This document shows, in pieces, positions 31,329-39,874 of a DNA stretch of 64,000 nucleotides. Where the stretch lies: the NCBI GenBank assembly GCA_963843525.1, contig CAWJKM010000003.1, forward strand, positions 248,001 to 312,000, read 5' to 3'. Within the stretch, counting starts at the first letter, position 1. Every line of letters begins with the position of its first letter. The stretch comes from DATJPR01 sp963843525. GTDB taxonomy: Bacteria > Bacteroidota > Ignavibacteria > UBA10030 > UBA6906. The notes under the pieces were generated by a model. The model was not told the DNA's origin. It was given only the letters and a program-made list of their open reading frames with translations, and did no database searches. A program made the translations under genes and the position numbers.

Positions 31329-32783
31329 ATGAAAAATCGATTGCTCGTTCCGCTTCTCGCCGTCATGGCAGTGGTATTCTGGTCATGCGGGAGCAGCGAT
31401 TCAACCGAACCCCTTCCCGGCGAAGGTGCAATCTCTGGAACGGTCGTGGACGCCTCCTCGGGTTCAGCCCTCCAGGGAGTCAGTATCACAATCCACGGCG
31501 TGTCCGGAGACTCGCCCACGACGCAGACCGACGACCAGGGGAAGTTTGACGTGAAATTTTCGGTGGATAGCGTGATCACGGTGACCATTGACATGGCACG
31601 CGATCGTTATCGCGACACGACGTTTGCGCTGAAGGTCCTTGCAGGTTCGACCACTGCTCTGACCGTGAAGATGACGTCCGTGCAAGCGGTGTCCGGCGGG
31701 TCAGGTCTGCCACAAACGATCGCCTTCCTGAGTGCCGTTCCGCAGGAACTGTCGGTCTATGGCGTTGGAGGGAAAGAGACAGCAGTGCTGAATTGGGAGG
31801 TCAGGGACAGTCTGGGCAATCCCGTCGACGATCAGCACCCTGCATCGATATCCTTCTCAATCGTCGGGCAGCTCGGTGGCGGCGAATACCTCTCGCCATC
31901 GGTCCTCACAACGGATGCATCGGGGAGGGCGGCCATCACATTCAATTCCGGAACCCGCGCTGGCGTCATCCAGGTCGTTGCCTCCACGACCGTCGGAACG
32001 AAGTCGGTGAGTTCATCTCCTGTCCGCGTGGTGATCCATGGTGGATTCCCGGATCAGGCACACTTTACCATTGCCTCCCCGACTTTTAATTTCCCTGCGC
32101 TCGGAATTGCCGGACTGCGGCACCAAGTGTCCGTTCTGGTGGGAGACAAGTACAGCAATCCGGCTGCACCGTCAGCCGTCTATTTCCGCTCGTCCGCCGG
32201 AGTGATACAGGGAACCGTCGGGCAGGCAATCACCACAGTGGACGGCGAGGGAACGGTAGATCTGATCAGCGGCAACCCGGCACCGTACGGGAGCTATAGC
32301 GCCCCCGCCTTCGGCGACGGTTATCACTATGTGGTGGCGCAAACCCTCGGCCAGAACGGGGCGGTGGTGCAGGATAGCATCCTCCTCGTGTGGAGCGGCG
32401 GTGCGCTGATTACAGGCATCGCACCGACGACCTTCAACATCCCGAACGCCGGATCGCAGGTGATCACGTTCCGGGTGGAGGACGTCCTCGGACACCCTCT
32501 CGCTTCAGGGACTGCCATCGACGTGGTCGCGACGATACCGCCGCCGCCAACAGATGGGGCGTATCAGAACAAGGCGTTTCTGACCTTCGGGACAGACGGC
32601 CGGCTCGTACTTCCGGATCTCCTGTTCCCCGGACCGGGTCACACGAGTTTCACCATGACTGTTCAGGATGGATCGTGGGGAATCGTCGATTCCGCCGGTA
32701 CACCGACAAATGTCACGATCACCGTCACGGGACCGAACACGGCGAATCCGATTGCCGTGACCATCAGCGGCGTCATTCACTAG
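31329..32783 (+). CDS. Lipoprotein with carboxypeptidase-regulatory-like and Ig-like domains
   Basis: A 484-residue lipoprotein: signal ending in VVFWSCGSS (Cys20). Residues about 37-120 form a carboxypeptidase regulatory-like fold (AISGTVVDASSGSALQGVSITI), followed by two to three bacterial Ig-like (Big-1-like) segments, for example VRDSLGNPVDDQHPASISFS and VEDVLGHPLASGTAIDV. It lies 31 bases after pilQ and ends the operon, so it may be a surface-exposed or adhesive component linked to the secretin. ATG 31329 is preceded by AAAGGA eight bases upstream. The exact role is unknown. Confidence 0.75.
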   Translation: MKNRLLVPLLAVMAVVFWSCGSSDSTEPLPGEGAISGTVVDASSGSALQGVSITIHGVSGDSPTTQTDDQGKFDVKFSVDSVITVTIDMARDRYRDTTFALKVLAGSTTALTVKMTSVQAVSGGSGLPQTIAFLSAVPQELSVYGVGGKETAVLNWEVRDSLGNPVDDQHPASISFSIVGQLGGGEYLSPSVLTTDASGRAAITFNSGTRAGVIQVVASTTVGTKSVSSSPVRVVIHGGFPDQAHFTIASPTFNFPALGIAGLRHQVSVLVGDKYSNPAAPSAVYFRSSAGVIQGTVGQAITTVDGEGTVDLISGNPAPYGSYSAPAFGDGYHYVVAQTLGQNGAVVQDSILLVWSGGALITGIAPTTFNIPNAGSQVITFRVEDVLGHPLASGTAIDVVATIPPPPTDGAYQNKAFLTFGTDGRLVLPDLLFPGPGHTSFTMTVQDGSWGIVDSAGTPTNVTITVTGPNTANPIAVTISGVIH

Positions 32784-32816
32784 CCGAAGGGACTGCCGGA
32801 ATTTCCTTCCCTCTCT

Positions 32817-32856
32817 GCCCGATCGCCGCGCTCACGCGCGGCGATCGGGCATTCTT
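32817..32856 (+). terminator. Rho-independent terminator at the end of the pil cluster
   Basis: A perfect 15-bp stem (32817-32831 with 32836-32850; core CGATCGCCGCGC) with a TCAC loop, followed by ATTCTT. The T-tract is short, but the stem is very strong. Confidence 0.8.
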
Positions 32857-32960
32857 ATGGGTATCCCAGCCCCGGGAAATGCGCCCGTTTGATTTTCGGA
32901 CCCGTTTCTTGTAGTTTCAATGGACATCCAGCTCACCCCGGTTCAATCTCACTGATCAGC

Positions 32961-35753
32961 GTGACCACCGATATCATCATTCGCGGCGCCCGCGTCCACA
33001 ACCTCAAGAACATCAGCCTCACTCTCCCGCGGAACACTCTCATTGTTGTGACCGGAGTCAGCGGCTCGGGGAAATCCAGCCTCGCCTTCGATACTATCTA
33101 TGCCGAAGGTCAGCGCCGGTACGTCGAGAGTCTCTCTTCCTACGCGCGGCAGTTTCTGGAACGCATGGACAAGCCGGACGTCGACCTGATTCAGGGGATC
33201 AGTCCCGCCATGGCGATCGAGCAGCGGACGACGACGAGAAACCCCCGGTCCACGGTCGGCACATCGACGGAAGTGAACGATTATCTCCGTCTTCTCTTTG
33301 CACGGATCGGGAAAACGTTCTGCAAAAAATGCGGCCGGCTCGTGACCAAGGATTCGGTGGAGTCCATCCTCACGGCCCTCGCGGGGATTGCGGACGGCGA
33401 TGCTTCCCTTCGCATCCTCGTCACATTCCCCCTCGCCGTGCACGCCGGGGAGAAGCTTGCGATTGCGCTGGGCAATCTCAAAAAGGAAGGATTCTTCAGG
33501 GTGATCGTGGGAGGGGAAATCCTGGACATCAATGAGCAGGAAGTTCCTCGATCGACGAAGACCGCAGATGTCCTCGTCCTGGTGGATCGGCTCGTTTACC
33601 ATCCCGGGGAAGTCGACCCCCGCCTGACGGATTCACTGGAGACGGCGTTTGCCTCCGGCAACGGGCATGCGGAAGTGGTGCTTCTCGACAAATCGCGGAC
33701 CCTCCGATTCAATCAGATCTTCGCCTGTCCCGATTGTCATATCGTGTATGAGGAGCCGGATCCGCGCATGTTTTCGTTCAATAATCCGGTCGGAGCCTGC
33801 CCCGAATGCCAGGGGTTCGGCCGGGCGATAGGAATCGATATGGACAAGATTGTCCCCGACACCACGAAATCTCTCGATGAGGGGGCAATTCAACCCTGGA
33901 CAACGCCAAAATTCAGGGAATGGTATCAGGATCTCGCCCGCGCAGCGCCCGGGGCATCCCTTCGTCTCAACGTCCCGTTCAAGGATCTCAGCGCAAGAGA
34001 AGTGACCATCATCATGGACGGTCACGGTCAATATGAGGGCCTCAAAGGCTTCTTCGCATTCCTCGAGAAGAAGGCTTACAAGATCTATTATAGAGTTCTT
34101 CTGTCGCGCTACCGGGGATACACGACCTGCCCGATGTGCAATGGCGCCCGGTTGCGTCCCGCGGCCCTGCTGGTGAAAGTCCAGGGGCGGAATATGGCTG
34201 AAGTGACAGGAATGACCATCGGTGATGCGCGCAGATTCATCGAATCGCTGAGCCTGACTTCCCACGAAATGGAAATTGCCCGGCGGATCCTCGCCGAACT
34301 CAAACGGCGGCTCTCCTACCTTGACGATGTCGGGATCGGGTACCTGACGCTCGACCGGCTTTCGACCACGTTGTCCGGGGGCGAATCCCAGAGGATCAAC
34401 CTCGCGACGTCGCTCGGGTCATCCCTTGTCGGGGCTCTGTATGTTCTCGATGAACCCAGCATCGGTCTTCACCCCCGGGACAACGGGAGATTGATCGCAA
34501 TCCTGCAGAAGCTGCGTGACATTGGAAATACGGTCATGGTCGTTGAACATGACGCGGACATGATGCTCGCCTCGGATATCCTTGTCGACATGGGGCCGTT
34601 TGCAGGAGAACGGGGCGGCGAAATCGTCGCGTGTGGCCCCGTCGAAGAGGTTAAACGAAATCCGGACTCGCTCACCGGAGCGTATCTGAGCGGCGCGAAG
34701 AGCATTCGGATCCCGTCCGTCCGTCGACACCCGTCGGGTGAACAGATACGCATCAAAGGTGCTTCGATGCACAATCTTCAGGATCTTGATCTCGTAATCC
34801 CGCTTCATATGCTCGTGTGCGTGACCGGGGTGAGCGGAAGCGGGAAGAGCACGCTGGTGCACACAATCGTAGCCGATGGTTTGAAACGCGCCCTGGGAGA
34901 TTTCAGCGCTCGCCCGGGAACCTTCCGCAGTATAGAGGGGTATGAGACGCTGAGCGCAGTCGAACTGGTGGACCAGTCCCCGATCGGGAGGACGCCCCGA
35001 TCAAACCCGGTGACCTACATTGGCGCCTTCGATGCGGTCCGCGCCCTCTATGCCTCGACGCAGGCGGCGAAAATTCAGGGTTTCCAACCCGGCGCATTTT
35101 CGTTCAACGTGCCAGGGGGCAGGTGCGAAGCATGTGAAGGGGATGGCGTCGTGAAGGTGGAAATGCAGTTCCTCGCAGATCTGTACCTTCCCTGCGACGT
35201 GTGCAAGGGAAAGAGGTACAAGGCCGAGGTCCTTGAGGTCCGCTATCGCGAGAAAAATATCGACGACGTCCTCCGCATGACCGTCACGGAGGCCATTGCG
35301 TTTTTTGGAGCGGAAGCCCAGGGGAGGAAGATCGCACGGAAGCTCACAGTCCTGGAGGAGGTGGGATTGGGATATGTCCGGCTCGGTCAGGCCGCGACGA
35401 CGCTGTCGGGAGGCGAGGCCCAACGGGTGAAACTCGCCGCGCACCTTGACGGATCCCGGAACGGCCGGCACACGTTGTTCATCCTCGACGAACCGACGAC
35501 GGGTCTGCACTTCGACGACATTGCGCGCCTCCTTCAGTGTTTCAACGCTCTGATCGAGGCGGGGAATTCGGTGTTGCTCATCGAGCACAACCTCGATGTT
35601 GTCAAATCCGCCGACTGGGTTATCGACCTGGGGCCGGAGGCGGGTGCAGGAGGTGGGAAGATTGTTGCTGTGGGACCGCCGGAGAAAATTGCCGCCTCAA
35701 CAGGCTCTCATACGGGCCGATACCTGAAGCCGCTGTTACGAAAACCTGCCTGA
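32961..35753 (+). CDS. uvrA: Excinuclease ABC subunit A
   Basis: DNA damage-recognition ATPase of nucleotide excision repair, 930 residues from the GTG at 32961. Two ABC modules: Walker A GVSGSGKSS (32-40) and GVSGSGKST in the second half, signatures LSGGESQRI and LSGGEAQRV, and Walker B LDEPSIGLHP and LDEPTTGLH. Zinc motifs are visible as CPDC...CPEC, CPMC and CEAC...CDVC. The frame extends upstream to 32889, but those residues are unlike UvrA; the GTG gives the expected VTTDIIIRGARVHNL start, although no good ribosome site is seen. It appears to be a single gene unit. Confidence 0.95.
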   Translation: MTTDIIIRGARVHNLKNISLTLPRNTLIVVTGVSGSGKSSLAFDTIYAEGQRRYVESLSSYARQFLERMDKPDVDLIQGISPAMAIEQRTTTRNPRSTVGTSTEVNDYLRLLFARIGKTFCKKCGRLVTKDSVESILTALAGIADGDASLRILVTFPLAVHAGEKLAIALGNLKKEGFFRVIVGGEILDINEQEVPRSTKTADVLVLVDRLVYHPGEVDPRLTDSLETAFASGNGHAEVVLLDKSRTLRFNQIFACPDCHIVYEEPDPRMFSFNNPVGACPECQGFGRAIGIDMDKIVPDTTKSLDEGAIQPWTTPKFREWYQDLARAAPGASLRLNVPFKDLSAREVTIIMDGHGQYEGLKGFFAFLEKKAYKIYYRVLLSRYRGYTTCPMCNGARLRPAALLVKVQGRNMAEVTGMTIGDARRFIESLSLTSHEMEIARRILAELKRRLSYLDDVGIGYLTLDRLSTTLSGGESQRINLATSLGSSLVGALYVLDEPSIGLHPRDNGRLIAILQKLRDIGNTVMVVEHDADMMLASDILVDMGPFAGERGGEIVACGPVEEVKRNPDSLTGAYLSGAKSIRIPSVRRHPSGEQIRIKGASMHNLQDLDLVIPLHMLVCVTGVSGSGKSTLVHTIVADGLKRALGDFSARPGTFRSIEGYETLSAVELVDQSPIGRTPRSNPVTYIGAFDAVRALYASTQAAKIQGFQPGAFSFNVPGGRCEACEGDGVVKVEMQFLADLYLPCDVCKGKRYKAEVLEVRYREKNIDDVLRMTVTEAIAFFGAEAQGRKIARKLTVLEEVGLGYVRLGQAATTLSGGEAQRVKLAAHLDGSRNGRHTLFILDEPTTGLHFDDIARLLQCFNALIEAGNSVLLIEHNLDVVKSADWVIDLGPEAGAGGGKIVAVGPPEKIAASTGSHTGRYLKPLLRKPA

Positions 35754-35953
35754 TCGTATCACAAAGGTGCACAGTGTTACCTGTGTCCATTCATCGGTAA
35801 GGTGACTTTGATCACCGCGCGCAGCCCGTCCACGAGGTATATTGAATTAGAAAATTCAAAGGGCATATGCTCGTGGATGGATTCAGGGGAGGTCCTGAAG
35901 CGGGCCGTTGCCCTTTCTTTTTAAGGCAGGGAACAGGGGACAGTAGCGCTTTC

Positions 35954-35981
35954 TGCCTACTGCCTACTGCTTACTGCTTAC
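35954..35981. repeat. 7-bp tandem repeats downstream of uvrA
   Basis: TGCCTAC twice and TGCTTAC twice, followed by degenerate copies to about 35995. It lies in a 268-base non-coding gap (35754-36021) between uvrA and the convergent beta-barrel gene; nothing else clear is seen there. Confidence 0.85.
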
Positions 35982-36021
35982 TTACTCCCTACTGATCCTA
36001 CCTTCGCTCAACCCCCCCCGC

Positions 36022-36786
36022 CTAGTAACCCATGCCGATATTGAGCATAATGAAGAACCCCCCGAAGCTGTTTTTTGTCCCCGCGACATCGCCGGTGTAC
36101 AGGTTGTACATCGACGGGAGGCTCCCGGAAAAGAGATAGGTGAAATAATACCGGAAGTTCACTCCAAACACATTCGACTGATTGGCCCCGAAATTCGCTC
36201 CTGCTCCGATGAACGCCGTCCCCGTGTAATTGGAGTGTCCTCTTCCGATCGCCTTGAAGAAATCCACCTGATTGGCATTGACTGGGTAGACGGATTTATC
36301 GAGAGTGACAAAAGGCATTTCGTAGATCATGACCGGTCCGAAACCAGCAGTGACAAAAGGACGGAAGGTGTCAACGATGTCCTCCCGGAAAAGGCGGTAT
36401 TGCACTCCTACAGTGAGGGGGAAGACGAGGAACCGGTTCAACTTGCCAGGGGTGTAGGTCTGCTGATAGTACGGATCGTACTGTTCTACTTCTCTGCTAT
36501 CCTTCGACTCCGATATGGAGAATGCAACAACACCCGACAAGTCCGGTGTAAGCGCACGGCGATAGTAGGTTCCCAGGCCGAACCCATCGTTCGAGATGAG
36601 GACGTCAACCCCCCAAACATTTTTGAACGGTTCTTCACCATCGGCAAGGGGTTCCCTTGCAACGGTGGTCGAAGTGCTTTTCGTCTTCTCACCGCTTTTC
36701 GGTTCATTCGTTTGTGCCCTCGAGCCACCACCCGGCACAAGCATCAGTACGCAAGCGACAACGCCCAGCCACAAGTGCGTTTTCAT
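36022..36786 (-). CDS. Outer-membrane beta-barrel protein
   Basis: A 254-residue secreted protein: signal peptide MKTHLWLGVVACVLMLVPGG with cleavage after about residue 24, a charged disordered stretch (27-50), then alternating aromatic strands (NVWGVDVLISNDGFGLGTYY, FLVFPLTVGVQYRLF, FRPFVTAGFGPVMIYEM) typical of an eight-stranded or similar outer-membrane barrel. The end, GFFIMLNIGMGY, terminates in an aromatic residue as expected for BAM insertion. Function unknown. It points toward uvrA and has no close partner gene. Confidence 0.75.
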   Translation of the reverse strand: MKTHLWLGVVACVLMLVPGGGSRAQTNEPKSGEKTKSTSTTVAREPLADGEEPFKNVWGVDVLISNDGFGLGTYYRRALTPDLSGVVAFSISESKDSREVEQYDPYYQQTYTPGKLNRFLVFPLTVGVQYRLFREDIVDTFRPFVTAGFGPVMIYEMPFVTLDKSVYPVNANQVDFFKAIGRGHSNYTGTAFIGAGANFGANQSNVFGVNFRYYFTYLFSGSLPSMYNLYTGDVAGTKNSFGGFFIMLNIGMGY

Positions 36787-36911
36787 GGCCTTAACCCTCT
36801 ATTTCCGTAAGTAATAACGCTTTCTTCCCTGGAATCGTTTCTCGGTGTTCACTTTTGCGCTCCCCGATGGGCGCCTTCTTCTCCCGCGTCTTCACTCCAA
36901 TTCCCCCGTAT

Positions 36912-38105
36912 CTATGTTTCAAAAACGCGGAAGAGTCCGAATTTCAGATAGGCGGTTTCGGGGACCGAGGGGAGAGTAGGATGGTCCGGGGAAGCTCCAC
37001 GCCATTCGAGCATCTGAAGTCGGCGGCCTGTCTTCAATGCGGCGGCCATGACATCGTCGAGAAACGCGCCTGCTTCGATATGATGGGAGCATGATGCGGT
37101 TGCGAGAAAGCCTCCCGAGGGTATCAAGCGGAGCGCGCGCGAGTTCAAATCCCGGTACCCATGGCGAGCAGCGGGGACCGACTTCTTGTTTCTCGAGAAG
37201 GAAGGAGGGTCGAGTACCACCATATCAAAGTTTCTGCCCTGCGCCAACAGTCGGTCCAGAGCAGCAAAGGCATCCTCCCGCTCGAACGCCACGTTTTGAA
37301 TGCTGTTTCTCTTGCCGTTGGCGGCCGCAGCATGAACAGCGTCGTCGGAACTATCGATGCCAAGAACCGACGTCGCCCCTCCTTTTGCTGCATTGAGTGC
37401 GAACCCGCCTTCATTGCAGAAGCAATCCAGCACTCGGGCATTCTTGCTCCACCGTCCGATCAGTGCACGGTTTTCCTTCTGGTCAAGAAAAAACCCTGTC
37501 TTTTGCCCCGCCATCGGGTCAATTTCAAACGAGATCCCGTTCTCTTCAATGATGATTTTCGAAGCGGCGGTCCCACGGAGAGCACCGCGACGGGACGGAA
37601 GACCTTCCATCGTTCTGAGAGGAGTCTCGTTTCTCTCGATGATCGCGGCAGGGTGAAGCAGGTCTTCCAGGATGTCGCAAATCACCGGCAGCCGCAAATC
37701 CATTCCATACGACAGCGTCTGGATCGCAATATGATCGTTGAATCGATCGACGACAAGACCGGGGAGAAAATCTGCTTCGCCGTGGACGACACGGTACGCC
37801 GCAGCCGTCGGATAGAGAATCCGACGCAGAAGGACGGCGCGCTCCAGCCGCGTTCTCAGAAACTCCGCAGTGATATCCTCGACTCTGGAGGAGAGGATGC
37901 GCACGGCGATCAACGAGTGCGGATTGAAAAATCCCACCCCAATCAGTTTCCCTCCGGCACTCAGTGCTTCAACGACGTCACCGATCACCGGTTGTCCGAC
38001 AATATCCCTGATTTCATTGCTGAAAATCCATGGGTGGCCACGAACAATGCGGCGGTCTTCGTTCTTTTTCAGGATGACCTGACGGGGGAGATGGAGAGTA
38101 TTCAT
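36912..38105 (-). CDS. Class I rRNA cytosine-5-methyltransferase, RlmI-like
   Basis: A 397-residue SAM-dependent RNA methyltransferase. N-terminal PUA-like domain (residues about 5-75: VILKKNEDRRIVRGHPWIFSNEI), a central linking domain with VHGEADFLPGLVVDRF, and a Rossmann methyltransferase domain containing KTGFFLDQKENR, VLDCFCNEGGFALNAAKGGA and VVLDPPSFSRNK (the DPPSF motif IV). The last two are diagnostic of RlmI/YccW-type proteins that make 5-methylcytidine in 23S rRNA; the exact target base is inferred. Transcribed divergently from the HAD gene. Confidence 0.9.
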   Translation of the reverse strand: MNTLHLPRQVILKKNEDRRIVRGHPWIFSNEIRDIVGQPVIGDVVEALSAGGKLIGVGFFNPHSLIAVRILSSRVEDITAEFLRTRLERAVLLRRILYPTAAAYRVVHGEADFLPGLVVDRFNDHIAIQTLSYGMDLRLPVICDILEDLLHPAAIIERNETPLRTMEGLPSRRGALRGTAASKIIIEENGISFEIDPMAGQKTGFFLDQKENRALIGRWSKNARVLDCFCNEGGFALNAAKGGATSVLGIDSSDDAVHAAAANGKRNSIQNVAFEREDAFAALDRLLAQGRNFDMVVLDPPSFSRNKKSVPAARHGYRDLNSRALRLIPSGGFLATASCSHHIEAGAFLDDVMAAALKTGRRLQMLEWRGASPDHPTLPSVPETAYLKFGLFRVFET

Positions 38106-38220
38106 GAAGAAAAAGTAGGAAGAACGAAAAGGAATTGCAAGAAGAGTGCCGGTGTGATTGCAATTGCAGCCCGGAGTGAATATATTTTTAATCTTGGCAC
38201 AATTTGAGACGCCTTACCCT

Positions 38221-38871
38221 ATGAAGTTGTTTGACTGCGTGATTTTCGATATTGACGGTACCCTCACCCGCACCAACGCTCTTATCTTCGCGAGTTTCAA
38301 CCATGTTACCCGAAAATACCTGGCGAGGGAGTTTACCCCGGAGGAAATCATCCCGTTGTTCGGTCCTCCGGAAGAAGGGGCGCTCGCTCGGATCTTCCCT
38401 CCGGAGCTCGTAGAACGCGCGACAGATGAACTGTGCGCATTCTATGCGGAGCATCACGATGCGCTGGCTTCGATTCATCCGGGGATGGAAAAGGCCGTCG
38501 AGTTCATCAGGAGGCACGGCGGGAAGACCGCGGTGTTCACGGGAAAAGGAAGGCGGACGACGGAGATCACTCTCCGGAAACTGGGACTCTTTGCGAGTTT
38601 CGATCTGATTGTGTCCGGCAACGATGTGGAGAAGCATAAGCCCGACCCGGAAGGAATCCGGCAGATCCTGCAGACTTTTTCTCTCGATCCCGGGCGATCG
38701 CTCATGGTGGGGGATACAGTCGGGGATTTGCGTGCCTCGCGGGGTGCGGGAGTTTCCATGGCCGCGGTCCTGTGGGACTCGTACGATCGGGAGCGCCTCA
38801 TGGCTGCAGGGCCGGAGTATTGTTTCGAGACCGTTACGCAATTCAACGAGTGGCTGCACAGTCAAGTCTGA
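38221..38871 (+). CDS. HAD-superfamily phosphatase (phosphoglycolate phosphatase-like)
   Basis: A 216-residue HAD hydrolase of subfamily I. Motif I FDIDGTLT with Asp10 and Asp12, motif II TGKGR (about 108-112), motif III lysine in KHKPDPEG, motif IV VGDTVGDLRA. A helical cap of about 60 residues follows motif I, as in Gph/PpaX. Substrate unknown; phosphoglycolate or pyrophosphate are the common guesses. The ATG at 38221 places motif I at the usual distance; the frame is open to 38158. The Gfo/Idh gene follows 16 bases later. Confidence 0.88.
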   Translation: MKLFDCVIFDIDGTLTRTNALIFASFNHVTRKYLAREFTPEEIIPLFGPPEEGALARIFPPELVERATDELCAFYAEHHDALASIHPGMEKAVEFIRRHGGKTAVFTGKGRRTTEITLRKLGLFASFDLIVSGNDVEKHKPDPEGIRQILQTFSLDPGRSLMVGDTVGDLRASRGAGVSMAAVLWDSYDRERLMAAGPEYCFETVTQFNEWLHSQV

Positions 38872-38887
38872 TCAGAAAGGAATGCCG

Positions 38888-39874
38888 ATGATATCCGTCG
38901 GTGTCATTGGGGTGGGGCGCCTGGGGACCCTGCATGCGAAATTCATCGCGGGGATCAAGGACGTCCGTCTGGCGGGGGTGACCGATGCGGATCCAGCGCG
39001 GGCGGCCGCGGTTGCAGCAGACCTCCGGACGGAATCGCTTGATTCCATCGACTCGCTTCTCGAACGCGTGGATGCGGTGACCATTGCCACTCCGACGAGT
39101 GCGCATCACGACATCGGGCGCCGGGCACTGGCTGCGGGGAAGCACGTATTCATCGAGAAACCGATCACGGAGTCAGTCCGGGAGGCGGAAGAACTCTGTG
39201 CAATCGCGGCTGCGAAAAAGGTGACGCTTCAGGTGGGGCATATTGAACGGTTCAACGCAGCGATTCTCGCGCTTGAATCGTACAAGATCCGTCCCATGTT
39301 TGTCGAGTCTCATCGGCTCGCGCAGTTCAACCCGCGTGGCACGGATGTCGCGGTTGTCCTCGACCTGATGATCCACGACATCGACCTGATCCTCAGCTTC
39401 GTCCAATCTCCGGTGAAGCAAGTCGACGCCAGCGGAGTGGCCGTGGTGTCCGACAGCGTCGACATAGCGAACGCACGACTCCAGTTCGAAAACGGCTGTG
39501 TGGCAAACGTGACGGCGAGCAGGATATCCCAGAAAAAGATGCGCAAGATGCGTCTCTTCCAGCCGAACGGATATATCTCCATCGACTTCTCCCAGGGGAT
39601 TGCGGAAGTCTTCCGCCTCGTGGGAGAGGGAGAACAGGATGTCGAAGGCACGCTCATGCTCGGTGAGCTCGGTTCCGGGAAGCACCGGCGCAAAATTGTG
39701 TATGAACAGCCGGAAGTCCGCGAGGTGAACGCACTGCAATATGAACTCGAAATGTTTGTCCGGTGCATTCGGAACGGTGAGCGGCCTGTGGTGAACGGGG
39801 AAGACGGCCGTCGGGCCCTTGAAGTGGCGAACACGATTCTTCAGAAAATCGCAGAACAACGATTCGTGCTGTAG
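38888..39874 (+). CDS. Gfo/Idh/MocA-family NAD(P)-dependent oxidoreductase
   Basis: A 328-residue sugar-dehydrogenase-type enzyme. Rossmann fold at the N-terminus (ISVGVIGVGRLGTLHAKFI), EKPI motif (HVFIEKPITE, about 95-104) that carries the catalytic Lys, and a C-terminal alpha/beta domain with HIERFNAAI and LMIHDIDLIL, the latter holding the conserved His. The family includes UDP-GlcNAc 3-dehydrogenases (GnnA) and others; the substrate is not defined here. ATG 38888 is six bases after AAAGGA; an ATG at 38882 is too close to it. The stop codon directly abuts the next gene. Confidence 0.88.
   Translation: MISVGVIGVGRLGTLHAKFIAGIKDVRLAGVTDADPARAAAVAADLRTESLDSIDSLLERVDAVTIATPTSAHHDIGRRALAAGKHVFIEKPITESVREAEELCAIAAAKKVTLQVGHIERFNAAILALESYKIRPMFVESHRLAQFNPRGTDVAVVLDLMIHDIDLILSFVQSPVKQVDASGVAVVSDSVDIANARLQFENGCVANVTASRISQKKMRKMRLFQPNGYISIDFSQGIAEVFRLVGEGEQDVEGTLMLGELGSGKHRRKIVYEQPEVREVNALQYELEMFVRCIRNGERPVVNGEDGRRALEVANTILQKIAEQRFVL

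Noticed and set aside
35835..35862. TTGAATT/AATTCAA inverted repeat after uvrA as a regulatory site or terminator
   Set aside because: Only 7 bp, AT-rich, without T-tract or promoter; chance occurrence is likely.
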